Assembly: GCF_023702635.1 (NCBI RefSeq)
Contig: NZ_CP098455.1
Coordinates: 3,596,001 to 3,660,000, forward strand
DNA from: Spongiibacter taiwanensis
GTDB taxonomy: Bacteria; Pseudomonadota; Gammaproteobacteria; Pseudomonadales; Spongiibacteraceae
Length of the DNA stretch: 64,000 nt
Direction of reading: 5' to 3'
Part shown: in pieces, positions 40,746 to 48,923 of the stretch
Numbering within the stretch: position 1 is the stretch's first letter
How the letters are laid out: each line of letters opens with the position of its first letter
The notes under the pieces: model-generated
Databases searched by the model: none
What the model saw: the letters and a program-made list of their open reading frames with translations, nothing else
Told to the model about the DNA's origin: nothing
Translations under genes and position numbers: made by a program

Positions 40746-43109
40746 ATGAAATTCAGTGAACAGTGGTTGCGGGAGTGGGTTGAGCTCGGTGTCGACACCG
40801 AAGACTTGGCCGCCCAGCTCACCATGGCGGGTCTTGAAGTGGATGCCATTGAGGCGGTCGCAGGGCAGTTTTCTGGCGTAGTCGTGGCCCAGATCATCTC
40901 TGCTGAACCGCATCCCGATGCCGAGAAATTGCAGGTGTGTCAGGTCAGCGATGGCGCAGAGACGCTGCAAATCGTGTGCGGTGCCGCCAATGCCCGCCCT
41001 GGCATCAAAGTGCCACTGGCCAAAATCGGCGCGGTTTTGCCTGGTGATTTTAAAATCAAAAAAGCGAAATTGCGGGGTGTGGAATCTTTCGGGATGCTCT
41101 GCGCTGAGCAGGAGTTGGGCCTGGCCGAGCAGTCCGATGGCTTGTTTGAGCTTCCTGCAGATGCCCCGGTCGGCGAGTGTGTGCGCAGCTACCTTGATTT
41201 GAATGACAGCGTGATTGAATTGGGTTTGACTCCCAATCGCGCCGACTGTCTGAGTATTCGCGGTGTCGCCCGGGAAGCTGCGGTGCTCAACGATATGCCC
41301 TTCGTCGATCACGGCAGCGCCAGTGTGCCGGTGACCACCGATGACATTTTCCCCATCGATATTCAGGCGTGGGACGATTGCCCGCGCTATGTGGGCCGGG
41401 TGATTCGCAATGTCGATGTCAGTCAGCCCAGCCCACTGTGGCTGCAGCAAAAGCTGAAAAGAGCAGGGCTGCGCAGCATCGATGCTGTGGTCGACGTGAC
41501 CAACTTCGTGATGCTGGAGCTGGGCCAGCCCATGCACGCCTTTGATCTGGCCAAGCTAGACGGCGGCATTGTGGTTCGTAAGGCGTCGGCTGGCGAAAGC
41601 CTGGCCCTGCTGGATGGCCAGACCATCGAGTTAAAAGAAGGCAGCCTGGTGATTGCAGATCAGAGCAAACCCTTGGCGCTGGCGGGCATTATGGGCGGCG
41701 AGGCGTCGTCAGTGACCGATACTACGGCGGACCTGTTTTTGGAGGCGGCGTTCTTTGCACCGGCGATGATTGCTGGGCGGGCTCGGAGTTACGGGCTCCA
41801 CACCGACTCGTCCCACCGCTTTGAGCGTGGCGTGGATTACCAGTTGCCCGTTCGTGCGATGGAGCGGGCAACTGCACTGATCACAGAAATCTGTGGCGGT
41901 GAAGTCGGCCCGGCGGTTGAAGTGGATGGCGATACGCTACCGGTGCCGCCACGTATCCTCCTGCGCGAGCAGCGTATCGAGAAAGTCTTGGGGATGGCGC
42001 TGCTGCCGAAGGATGTGGAGACCATTCTCACTGGGCTGGGGATGGCCGTGGAGCGCTGCGAGCATGGTTGGCAGGTTGTACCGCCAAGTTGGCGGTTTGA
42101 TATTGCCATCGAAGTGGATCTGCTCGAGGAACTCGCGCGGATCTACGGCTATAACAAACTCCCGGTTCGTCCAGTGCGCAGCGATTTGCAAATCAAGGCG
42201 GCACCAGAGTCTCGACGGCCGCTGACTAAAGTGCGTCAGCAGCTGCTCAGCCGCGGTTATCAGGAATTGATTACCTACAGCTTTATTGACCCGGCGGTGC
42301 AAGCGGAATTCGATGATCGCTCGGCTGTGGCGTTGCGAAACCCTATCTCCAGCGACATGGCGGTGATGCGCACCTCGCTGATGCCGGGGTTGATTAAAGC
42401 TGCCCAACACAACAGCAAGCGCCAGCAAAGCCGACTGCGTTTCTTTGAAAGTGGTCTGCGCTTCGTTGCGGGCGAATCGAGCACTGCTCAAACTCCGGTA
42501 CTGGCCGGTCTGATTACCGGTCGTCGTCACCCCGAGAATTGGAGCGCCGATGGCGAATTGGTCGATTTCTATGATTTGAAAGGAGACATAGAGAGCCTTT
42601 TGAGTCACAGCGGCAAGCCGCTGAGCTTTTCACCCGCCCAGAACAAAGGCCTGCATCCCGGTCAGTGTGCCGAGGTTTTGCTCGACGGTGATGTTGTTGG
42701 TGTCATTGGTGCACTCCATCCCTCGCTGCAGCGAAAATTTGACTTTGCAAACCCCGTCTATCTATTTGAAATAACAGTAGATGCAGTAGCCATCCAGCGT
42801 GAGATTTCCTTCCGGGAGCTGTCTAAATTCCCCGAGGTGCGCCGAGATCTTTCGGTTCTGGTTGATCGGCAGGTGCCCGCACAAGCCGTTTTGGATACCG
42901 TTCGCGGCACCGCGGGGGCTTACCTTGTCAACTTGAAGCTTTTTGATATTTACCAAGGTAAAGGCATTGATCCAGAACGAAAAAGCCTGGCGCTGGGCTT
43001 GACGTTCCGAGAATCATCGCGCACCCTTAACGAAGAAGAAGTCAATCAGAGTGTCGAAGCAGTGGTCCTTCGGTTGAAGGAGGCCTTCGGCGCCACGTTA
43101 AGGAACTAA
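40746..43109 (+). CDS. pheT: Phenylalanyl-tRNA synthetase beta subunit
   Basis: PheT carries the editing and tRNA-binding modules. The 787-residue protein has an N-terminal tRNA-binding EMAP-like domain (VVVAQIISAEPHPDAEKLQVCQV, about 40-150), the B3/B4 editing domain, B5 domains, and a C-terminal ferredoxin-like anticodon-binding domain (FRELSKFPEVRRDLSVLVDRQVPA). Length is normal. It ends 3 bp before ihfA, the conserved pheST-ihfA arrangement. Confidence 0.98.
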   Translation: MKFSEQWLREWVELGVDTEDLAAQLTMAGLEVDAIEAVAGQFSGVVVAQIISAEPHPDAEKLQVCQVSDGAETLQIVCGAANARPGIKVPLAKIGAVLPGDFKIKKAKLRGVESFGMLCAEQELGLAEQSDGLFELPADAPVGECVRSYLDLNDSVIELGLTPNRADCLSIRGVAREAAVLNDMPFVDHGSASVPVTTDDIFPIDIQAWDDCPRYVGRVIRNVDVSQPSPLWLQQKLKRAGLRSIDAVVDVTNFVMLELGQPMHAFDLAKLDGGIVVRKASAGESLALLDGQTIELKEGSLVIADQSKPLALAGIMGGEASSVTDTTADLFLEAAFFAPAMIAGRARSYGLHTDSSHRFERGVDYQLPVRAMERATALITEICGGEVGPAVEVDGDTLPVPPRILLREQRIEKVLGMALLPKDVETILTGLGMAVERCEHGWQVVPPSWRFDIAIEVDLLEELARIYGYNKLPVRPVRSDLQIKAAPESRRPLTKVRQQLLSRGYQELITYSFIDPAVQAEFDDRSAVALRNPISSDMAVMRTSLMPGLIKAAQHNSKRQQSRLRFFESGLRFVAGESSTAQTPVLAGLITGRRHPENWSADGELVDFYDLKGDIESLLSHSGKPLSFSPAQNKGLHPGQCAEVLLDGDVVGVIGALHPSLQRKFDFANPVYLFEITVDAVAIQREISFRELSKFPEVRRDLSVLVDRQVPAQAVLDTVRGTAGAYLVNLKLFDIYQGKGIDPERKSLALGLTFRESSRTLNEEEVNQSVEAVVLRLKEAFGATLRN

Positions 43110-43112
43110 GGG

Positions 43113-43418
43113 ATGACGTCTCTGACCAAGGCCGAAATGGCTGAACGGCTGTACGAAGAACTTGGTTTGAATAAACGAGAGGCAAAGGAGCTGGTCGAAT
43201 TGTTTTTCGAGCAGATTCGCCACTGTTTGGAAAATAACGAACAAGTTAAAATATCCGGGTTTGGCAATTTTGATCTTAGGGACAAGAGCCAACGCCCGGG
43301 CCGCAACCCCAAAACCGGTGAAGAGATACCCATCTCTGCCCGCCGCGTGGTGACCTTCCGGCCCGGCCAAAAGTTGAAATCCAGAGTAGAGGACTATGCT
43401 GGAACCAAGCCACAATGA
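43113..43418 (+). CDS. ihfA: Integration host factor subunit alpha
   Basis: IhfA is the partner of IhfB. The 101-residue protein begins [36 protein letters not shown] and has [43 protein letters not shown], the IHF-alpha beta-arm sequence. It lies 3 bp downstream of pheT, its usual position, and its last 23 bp overlap the next gene in another frame. Confidence 0.97.
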   Translation: MTSLTKAEMAERLYEELGLNKREAKELVELFFEQIRHCLENNEQVKISGFGNFDLRDKSQRPGRNPKTGEEIPISARRVVTFRPGQKLKSRVEDYAGTKPQ

Positions 43419-43752
43419 TGAACTGCCCCCCATCCCGGGCAAGCGGTATTTTACGATCGGCGAAGTCAGCGAACTCTGCTGTGTAAAACCCCATGTCCTG
43501 AGATATTGGGAACAAGAGTTCCCCCAACTTGCGCCGGTTAAGCGCCGGGGTAATCGCCGTTACTATCAGCATCAGGATGTGCTGATGATTCGCCAGATTC
43601 GCAGCCTCCTCTATGAGCAGGGCTACACCATTGGTGGAGCCCGTCAAAGAATGTCCGGTGACACGGCGAAAGACGAGGCTTTGCAGACCCGTTTGGTCAT
43701 CAAGCAGATGCTCGGTGAATTGGAAGAATTGCTAAAGTTTTTAAAAAGATAG
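43396..43752 (+). CDS. MerR-family transcriptional regulator
   Basis: The 118-residue protein has an N-terminal MerR-type helix-turn-helix ([30 protein letters not shown], about 16-45, then [19 protein letters not shown]) and a C-terminal helix (residues about 90-118) that likely dimerises. It lacks an effector-binding domain. The start overlaps ihfA by 23 bp, and the same gene follows ihfA in Pseudomonas. Its targets are unknown. Confidence 0.9.
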   Translation: MLEPSHNDELPPIPGKRYFTIGEVSELCCVKPHVLRYWEQEFPQLAPVKRRGNRRYYQHQDVLMIRQIRSLLYEQGYTIGGARQRMSGDTAKDEALQTRLVIKQMLGELEELLKFLKR

Positions 43753-43753
43753 C

Positions 43754-43782
43754 TTCACAGTTTCAAAATCTTGGGGTACTAT
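43754..43782 (+). promoter_or_regulatory. Promoter of tRNA-Pro
   Basis: TTCACA (43754-43759) and TACTAT (43777-43782) are exactly 17 bp apart; the tRNA begins 14 bp later. The -35 differs from consensus at one base. Confidence 0.75.
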
Positions 43783-43796
43783 GCGCACCCTGATTT

Positions 43797-43873
43797 CGGG
43801 GCGTAGCGCAGTCTGGTAGCGCACCACACTGGGGGTGTGGGGGTCGCAGGTTCAAATCCTGCCGTTCCGACCA
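43797..43873 (+). tRNA. tRNA-Pro (GGG)
   Basis: A 77-nt tRNA with acceptor CGGGGCG/CGTTCCG (two G-U pairs), anticodon stem CCACA/TGTGG around loop CTGGGGG (anticodon GGG), T arm GCAGG/CCTGC with TTCAAAT, discriminator A and encoded CCA. Confidence 0.96.
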
Positions 43874-43883
43874 TTATTTAAAA

Positions 43884-43907
43884 AGGCAGCCAATAGGCTG
43901 CCTTTTT
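43884..43907 (+). terminator. Terminator after tRNA-Pro
   Basis: AGGCAGCC and GGCTGCCT form a perfect 8-bp stem around AATA, followed by a run of T, 10 bp past the tRNA. Confidence 0.9.
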
Positions 43908-44175
43908 CATATCCGGGTATCCGCTATTTATCTGTTGCTTATTCACCACCGCCTGATAATGCGTAACTGACCATCACCGCAATTATCCGATCTAATCCTG
44001 CCGCTTCATTTTAAATAACCGCCCCTTTATTTGGCCGTTAAGCGTGAACTGGTTCTCGTGACGGGCAGGGATTTGTTACGTATCATCCTAGTTCTTGTTT
44101 TGGCGGTGATGTGCCATTGGGGTGGTTCTCACAGTCGAAGATAAAAAATAGTGTTTTCTATCTGGAGAAAGGTAA
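43908..44175. other. Non-coding region before the repeat-protein gene
   Basis: Apart from the terminator at its left edge, I see no gene or clear promoter in this 268-bp AT-richer stretch. The right end carries a GGAGAAAGG ribosome site for the next gene. Confidence 0.4.
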
Positions 44176-45072
44176 ATGAACAAACGTATTTTGACGGCCT
44201 CGGTATTAGCAGGCTCCTTGACGGCAGCAATGGGTTCTCATGCCCAGGTTCCCGGTCTGGACGCATTGCCGATTGGTGCGTTAACCAGTGTTGATTTGCT
44301 CGGCAGCTTAACGGGCGGTTTCTCTGGCGGCTTGCCAGGTCTTGATGGTCTACCTGGCCTCGACGGTTTGCCCGGTCCCGATGCTCTTTTGGTGCTGATT
44401 CCCTCTGATGGCATTCCCGGTCTGGACGCACTCCCTGGCCTGGATAGCCTCCCAGGTCTGCCTGGTGGCGGTGGCGGAGTAGGCCCTGATGCGTTGCTTG
44501 CTTTGATTCCGTCTGATGGCTTGCCCGGTTTTGATGCGCTTCCAGTGGATATTCTGGGAGCGATTACCGGCGGTGGTAGTGCACCTGGCTTGGACGGATT
44601 GCCGCTTGATGCGGGACAGGATGCCCTTGAACAACTCACCAAAACAATTGATACCGCAGCCCATGACGCTGCCGGCAAAAAAGGCGTAACTGATCAAGTT
44701 ACTGATTTTGTCGACGCGCTGCCAAGTGGCGACGCCGATAAGATCCAAGCTGAAGGTCTTGCGATCGGCGATGAAGTGATGGTGTTGGTAGAACACTTGC
44801 AGGCCAACCTGACCGCCTTTGGCGGTGGTGGCGACCTGCCAATTCCAGGCCTGGATGCTTTGCCCGGATTGGATGGTCTCCCCGGTCTTGACAGCCTGCC
44901 AGGTCTGGATGGCCTGCCAGGCTTGGATGCTTTGCCCGGCGCTGACGCACTGCTGGTCCTGATCCCGACTGACGGTGGCTTGCCCGGTCTGGATGGCTTG
45001 CCCGGCCCCGACTTGCTGTTGGCCCTGATCCCAACTGACGGAATTCCTGGCCTGGACGCCTTGCCGCTGTAA
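44176..45072 (+). CDS. Secreted acidic hexapeptide-repeat protein (PGLDxL repeats), unknown function
   Basis: The 298-residue product has a Sec signal peptide (cleavage likely after SHA, residue 23). Two repeat zones (about 24-150 and 236-298) are built from tandem hexapeptides of the form LPGLDG/LPGLDA/LPGLDS; I count 13 exact PGLD units plus variants PGPD, PGFD and PGAD. Four copies of a second unit, D-[AL]-LL-[VA]-LIP-[ST]-DG, interrupt them. Between the zones lies a non-repeat helical segment (about 150-235). The mature protein has no Cys, Trp, Tyr or Arg and is very acidic. It ends cleanly with a repeat. It has a strong ribosome site and its own terminator. I recognise no family; a surface or matrix protein is plausible. 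Confidence 0.8.
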   Translation: MNKRILTASVLAGSLTAAMGSHAQVPGLDALPIGALTSVDLLGSLTGGFSGGLPGLDGLPGLDGLPGPDALLVLIPSDGIPGLDALPGLDSLPGLPGGGGGVGPDALLALIPSDGLPGFDALPVDILGAITGGGSAPGLDGLPLDAGQDALEQLTKTIDTAAHDAAGKKGVTDQVTDFVDALPSGDADKIQAEGLAIGDEVMVLVEHLQANLTAFGGGGDLPIPGLDALPGLDGLPGLDSLPGLDGLPGLDALPGADALLVLIPTDGGLPGLDGLPGPDLLLALIPTDGIPGLDALPL

Positions 45073-45103
45073 TGGCCTGATCCTTGTAACAGTGTTCCCG
45101 CTG

Positions 45104-45136
45104 AAAAAGCCAGTCTCGAGAGAGGCTGGCTTTTTT
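45104..45136. terminator. Bidirectional terminator
   Basis: GCCAG-T-CTC and GAG-G-CTGGC form a near-perfect stem around GAGA, flanked by A and T runs, between the convergent repeat-protein and Lrp-type genes. Confidence 0.88.
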
Positions 45137-45139
45137 GCG

Positions 45140-45616
45140 TTAAAGCTGGGTGTGTAAGGGAAGCTCTGTGCTGTTTTTTATCTCGGTGACGGCAATGTGG
45201 GAGTGAATTTCGCCGATCATTGGCAGCAACAATAGACGATCTCGCACGAAATTTTCATAGCTGCGAATATCCCTGACAATAATTTTGAGCATGTAATCCC
45301 AAGTGCCGGTCATGGTGTAGCACTCGACCACTTCATCGAAATTCCTGACGGCGGCCTCGAACTCCAGCAGATTTTGTCGGCCTGCCGTCGTCAGATTGAT
45401 GGTGGTGAAGGCGACCACATCCATCCCGAGTTTTTGCCGGTTGAGGATGGCGACGCGCTTTTGCACGAAGCCCTCTGATTCGACGCGGTGAATGCGTCGC
45501 CAGCAGGGAGATTGGGACATGCCGACGATATCGGCAATTTCCGTAGATGTTTTGCTGGCGTCGTGCTGCAGGATACCGAGGATTTTAATGTCCTGCCGGC
45601 TAAGTTGCTCGGTCAT
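45140..45616 (-). CDS. Lrp/AsnC family transcriptional regulator
   Basis: The 158-residue protein has an N-terminal winged helix (LSRQDIKILGILQHDASKTSTEIADIVGMSQSPCWRRIHRVESEGFVQKRVAIL, about 5-58) and a C-terminal RAM ligand-binding domain (VECYTMTGTWDYMLKIIVRDIRSYENFVRDRLL). Both are typical of Lrp/AsnC feast-famine regulators. The ligand and targets are unknown. It lies on the opposite strand between the secreted repeat protein and the OmpA-like/transporter pair. Confidence 0.93.
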   Translation of the reverse strand: MTEQLSRQDIKILGILQHDASKTSTEIADIVGMSQSPCWRRIHRVESEGFVQKRVAILNRQKLGMDVVAFTTINLTTAGRQNLLEFEAAVRNFDEVVECYTMTGTWDYMLKIIVRDIRSYENFVRDRLLLLPMIGEIHSHIAVTEIKNSTELPLHTQL

Positions 45617-46158
45617 GATGGCTGTGCTCCGCTGTAGCTCTGGTGCGATCTCTTATGCGTATTAAACTAAAAAATCGGCCAGCATACGCAATTATGCATG
45701 GTGAACTGACTTTTTATTTCGCATTCGTCGACACCTGGGTCTAATGCATGGTTTGAGTTTTGGCTCGAACAGGTGGCGAGGTGCGCAATAGCCTACTCAA
45801 TCCACGTATCGGGTTGCTGATGAGCAGTCTGCATTGGGCCTATGCGGGTGGGGCGCGGATTCGTTGCTCATGGCTGGTGCCGCGCTCGGCCAGACGTAGC
45901 GGCTATTTGCACCGAATCGTCTGCGGGAAATTTGGGCACTAATGCGGCAAATATCAGAATTTGGGTCCTTGTCAGGCGCCTGATATAGAAATGGCCATGC
46001 CTTTGTGACAGGCTACGATAAGTTGGGAAAGGTTTGAAAAGACTGATATTTTCTCTAACGATATAAGTTTACCGCTATGCGACACTGGCATTAACCTGTG
46101 TCGCATTGGGCCGGTGTCTGAACCGGCATGACAATCCGTTGAAACTTGGGAACTGGTT
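45617..46158. other. 542-bp intergenic region with two inverted repeats
   Basis: This region separates divergent genes for the Lrp-type regulator and the OmpA-like protein. Near the regulator, TGCGTAT and ATACGCA form a 7-bp inverted repeat about 21 nt apart (45655-45690), possibly an autoregulatory site. Near the other gene there is a 9-bp inverted repeat at 46077-46106, listed separately. The 60-codon frame at 45760 has no ribosome site and is not called. Confidence 0.45.
46077..46106. repeat. Inverted repeat upstream of the OmpA-like gene
   Basis: ATGCGACAC (46077-46085) and GTGTCGCAT (46098-46106) are perfect inverted repeats with a 12-nt spacer, followed by a second small stem CCGG...CCGG (46111-46126). 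They lie 53-82 bp before the TTG start, so they may be a regulator operator or a 5' UTR hairpin. Confidence 0.55.
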
Positions 46159-47151
46159 TTGAAATTTGCGAAGTGGAGAGTATGGCTAGTACTTGCACTC
46201 GCGGTGGCCTCTGGGCCGCTGCGGGCGCAAGGCATGCTCCCAGCTTTGCTTGGCGAATCGGTGGGATTGAGTCTGAACACCGGTGTGCTCGATATTTCGC
46301 TGCTGGCGGACCAGCCGGAGAGCCAGGGGTTGCTCTCGGTAGATCTATTGAGTGGCGATGGTCTGCTGAGCGTTGGTGTTAGTGGTCAGGATATTCTTCT
46401 GCTGGGGGCACCGAGCCAGGGGATGTCTGTGGGTATGGATACGCTGGCACCCTTGGTCGACCTGATTGATACCGATCAGGCGGCAGTCATCGAGTTTCTT
46501 GAAGATACCGCCCTGTCAGGCGATCTCGAGCCGACGGTGCTCACCGTTTCGCTTCCGGGGGTCAATATCAGCAATGAGCCCGAAACGAAAACGGTCGATA
46601 ATCGGGGAGATCAGCTCAGCAGTGCCAATAGCGGCAGCGGTGTTTTTGGCAACCGGCTGAAGATGGCGGGTGCTTGCCGGGATCGTGACCGGGACAGTGT
46701 TTGTGATGAACTAGATCAATGTCCAGACTCACCCCCCAACGCAGTTGTGTTACCCTCCGGCTGTCATTTTGACCCTTCTAAGCCGCTGGAGCTCAAAGGT
46801 GTTCAGTTCGCAGTTGATACCGCCTTGCTTACCGAGGCCTCGACCGAGATTTTGGTTCAGGTGGTGAAAATCCTGGCGAAGCTCGATGGCCAGTTGGTCG
46901 AAGTCGCCGGCCACACCGATGATACCGGCACCGAAGGCTACAACTTCCGCCTCTCCAGAGAGCGGGCAGAGGCGGTGAGGGCATTTCTGGTTAGCCGGGG
47001 CATTTCTGCAGATCGACTCGTGGCCAAAGGCTACGGTGAGTCTCAGCCCAAGGTCAGTGTTGAGGGGCTCTCTGGCGCGGCGCTTGAAACTGCCCGGTCA
47101 CAGAATCGGCGGGTGGAGTTACGAATGATAAAATCGGGCCTAAACCGATAA
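46159..47151 (+). CDS. OmpA-family protein with thrombospondin type 3 repeat
   Basis: The 330-residue protein starts at TTG 46159 and has a signal peptide (MKFAKWRVWLVLALAVASGPLRA). Residues about 24-160 are Leu/Gly/Asp-rich and of low complexity (SVDLLSGDGLLSVGVSGQDILLLGAPSQG), similar in style to the repeat protein at 44176. Next come TSP3-type Ca-binding motifs (RDRDRDSVCDELDQCPDSPPNAV, about 173-196) and a C-terminal OmpA domain (about 208-325) with GHTDDTGTEGYNFRLSRERAEAVRAFL, which binds peptidoglycan. The N-terminal beta-barrel of true OmpA is absent. A transporter gene follows after 23 bp. Periplasmic peptidoglycan anchoring is the likely role. Confidence 0.85.
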   Translation: MKFAKWRVWLVLALAVASGPLRAQGMLPALLGESVGLSLNTGVLDISLLADQPESQGLLSVDLLSGDGLLSVGVSGQDILLLGAPSQGMSVGMDTLAPLVDLIDTDQAAVIEFLEDTALSGDLEPTVLTVSLPGVNISNEPETKTVDNRGDQLSSANSGSGVFGNRLKMAGACRDRDRDSVCDELDQCPDSPPNAVVLPSGCHFDPSKPLELKGVQFAVDTALLTEASTEILVQVVKILAKLDGQLVEVAGHTDDTGTEGYNFRLSRERAEAVRAFLVSRGISADRLVAKGYGESQPKVSVEGLSGAALETARSQNRRVELRMIKSGLNR

Positions 47152-47174
47152 AATTTGCAAAAGATGGAGAACGC

Positions 47175-48917
47175 ATGGCCATAGATTTACCGCCTATCAT
47201 CCCACCTCAGGCGTCGACCGCGGCGAAAATTGAGAATTACGCTGCCCTGAATTCGGCCAATGTGATTGAGCGTGACTTGGCTGGCTATACCCTGCGGATT
47301 ACCGGGAACAAGTACCTCAGCGACGAACAGATTGACACGATCATGTCAGCAGCGCAGACGCCGGCCCAGGCCGTGAATGCGCTGAACAATGCCTACTACC
47401 AGCTCGGCCACTTGCTGGTGACGGTGTACTTCGCACACCGGGACAACCTCATCTTTGCCCATGTGGTGAACGGTAAGCTGAAGGCGATCAAAGCCCCGGA
47501 CAAGATCAGTCGTTATTTTGAACCGCTGGTCGGTGACGAGGACCTGACTCGGGCTGAGTTTGATGAGCGCCGGGTACTGGCGGATATCGATGCAAAGCGC
47601 CACGGTGTCGACTACACCATGAGCTATCAGCTGGAGTCTGACCCCGAAGCCTTTACGCTGGTGTTTACCGGCAGTGAGGATGACGAGCACGATCCTACCA
47701 AGGTAAGTGCTGGACTTAACAACCTGGGCAACCGCTTCCTTGGACGCTACTTTGCCAATCTCGGCTTGACCCACGACTTTAGCAGCGGCGTCGAATTCAA
47801 GTTTAATTATGACCGGGCCATCACCCAGTGGGGTGAAACCAACGGCGGGGATTACTACAACGGTTACACTGCCAAGCTGGATTCGCCAACGCCCTGGGGG
47901 CTCTATGGCATAGAGGGACGGTATGTAGAGTATGCCCGGGATGTTGCGCTGCAGGTCCCGGTCAGCAACACCGAGCAAGGCGGGGGCGCGAGCGCCGGTC
48001 CGCTGAGTGACTGTCTGTCGTTGTTGTCTGGCCTATGTGACGGCTTAAATGGGGTTCTCGGTATTTTATTGCCGGGGGAGGAGGGCGCCAACGATGATGG
48101 TACCGTCTCGACCAGGCAGGTGCTGGTCGGGCTGGAGTCTGAAGCGTATTCAGTCGCCCTTAGCGGCGAACAGATCCTTGCCAGTGACAGCTACTATCGT
48201 CTGACCCTTTCTCAGAGCCTGGAGGCGTCGGAAAACACCATTGAAGTTGAGGGGCTGGGTACGCTTCTCGACGAGCCTCATTCGACTGCCGAAGTGGGTT
48301 TGAAATACAACCGGATTCTGCGTGTCGGAGGCGTGCCAACCCAGATTGTCGCTCAGGGTTTTGCGGTGGCTGGCTTGAGTTCGGACTCGGGTACTCTCGG
48401 CACAGATGATAATGAGGGCACGGTGGCTATTGGTCGCCGCAGCGCCGAATTCCTGATTCTGAAGCCGCGCTTTACCGCCAAAGTGTCAGTGCTTGATTGG
48501 GCCTCTTTGAATTTGCAGACCATTGCCCAGTTTAGCGACGATACTCAATTGCCTTTGCAGCAGCAGTTTGTGCTAGGCGGCAGTAGCCTTAGTGCGTACC
48601 TGCCGGGGGTATTGATTGGTGACTCCGGCAGTTACACCAAGCTGAGCTTTGCCGCGAATGGCTTGCCGGCCCTGGGCATGACACTCAAACCCTCGGTCTT
48701 CCTGGAGCACGGCCAGGCCTGGTTCGGAGATGCCAGGGGTGAAGCGGGGCAGACTCGACAAATCGTCGATGCCGGTGTCAGCCTGTCTGCGTCCTGGGGC
48801 GATATCTTGACTACCGATCTGGTCGCTGCAGTTCCGGTGGATGATCGCAATATTGACAGTGAGCAGCTCGAGCAGTCAGAGGTCGACTTTTACTGGAATG
48901 TAAAACTGTCGTTTTAG
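47175..48917 (+). CDS. ShlB/FhaC-type POTRA and beta-barrel protein (two-partner secretion transporter), no visible signal peptide
   Basis: The 580-residue protein resembles TpsB outer-membrane transporters that export large TpsA substrates. It has a POTRA-like domain (about 38-115, YTLRITGNKYLSDEQIDTIM ... YYQLGHLLVTVYF), a second region to about 190, then a 16-strand-type barrel region with LGGSSLSAYLPGVL and a terminal aromatic (WNVKLSF). The start at ATG 47175 follows GGAG and gives MAIDLPPIIPPQ, which is not a signal peptide, and I see no in-frame upstream start that would add one. An unusual Leu/Gly-rich loop with two cysteines sits at about 285-300. No large TpsA gene is in the window. 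Confidence 0.8.
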   Translation: MAIDLPPIIPPQASTAAKIENYAALNSANVIERDLAGYTLRITGNKYLSDEQIDTIMSAAQTPAQAVNALNNAYYQLGHLLVTVYFAHRDNLIFAHVVNGKLKAIKAPDKISRYFEPLVGDEDLTRAEFDERRVLADIDAKRHGVDYTMSYQLESDPEAFTLVFTGSEDDEHDPTKVSAGLNNLGNRFLGRYFANLGLTHDFSSGVEFKFNYDRAITQWGETNGGDYYNGYTAKLDSPTPWGLYGIEGRYVEYARDVALQVPVSNTEQGGGASAGPLSDCLSLLSGLCDGLNGVLGILLPGEEGANDDGTVSTRQVLVGLESEAYSVALSGEQILASDSYYRLTLSQSLEASENTIEVEGLGTLLDEPHSTAEVGLKYNRILRVGGVPTQIVAQGFAVAGLSSDSGTLGTDDNEGTVAIGRRSAEFLILKPRFTAKVSVLDWASLNLQTIAQFSDDTQLPLQQQFVLGGSSLSAYLPGVLIGDSGSYTKLSFAANGLPALGMTLKPSVFLEHGQAWFGDARGEAGQTRQIVDAGVSLSASWGDILTTDLVAAVPVDDRNIDSEQLEQSEVDFYWNVKLSF

Positions 48918-48923
48918 GCGGTA

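Noticed and set aside
45760-45942. 60-codon frame upstream of the OmpA-like gene
   Set aside because: No ribosome site, atypical composition, no domain.
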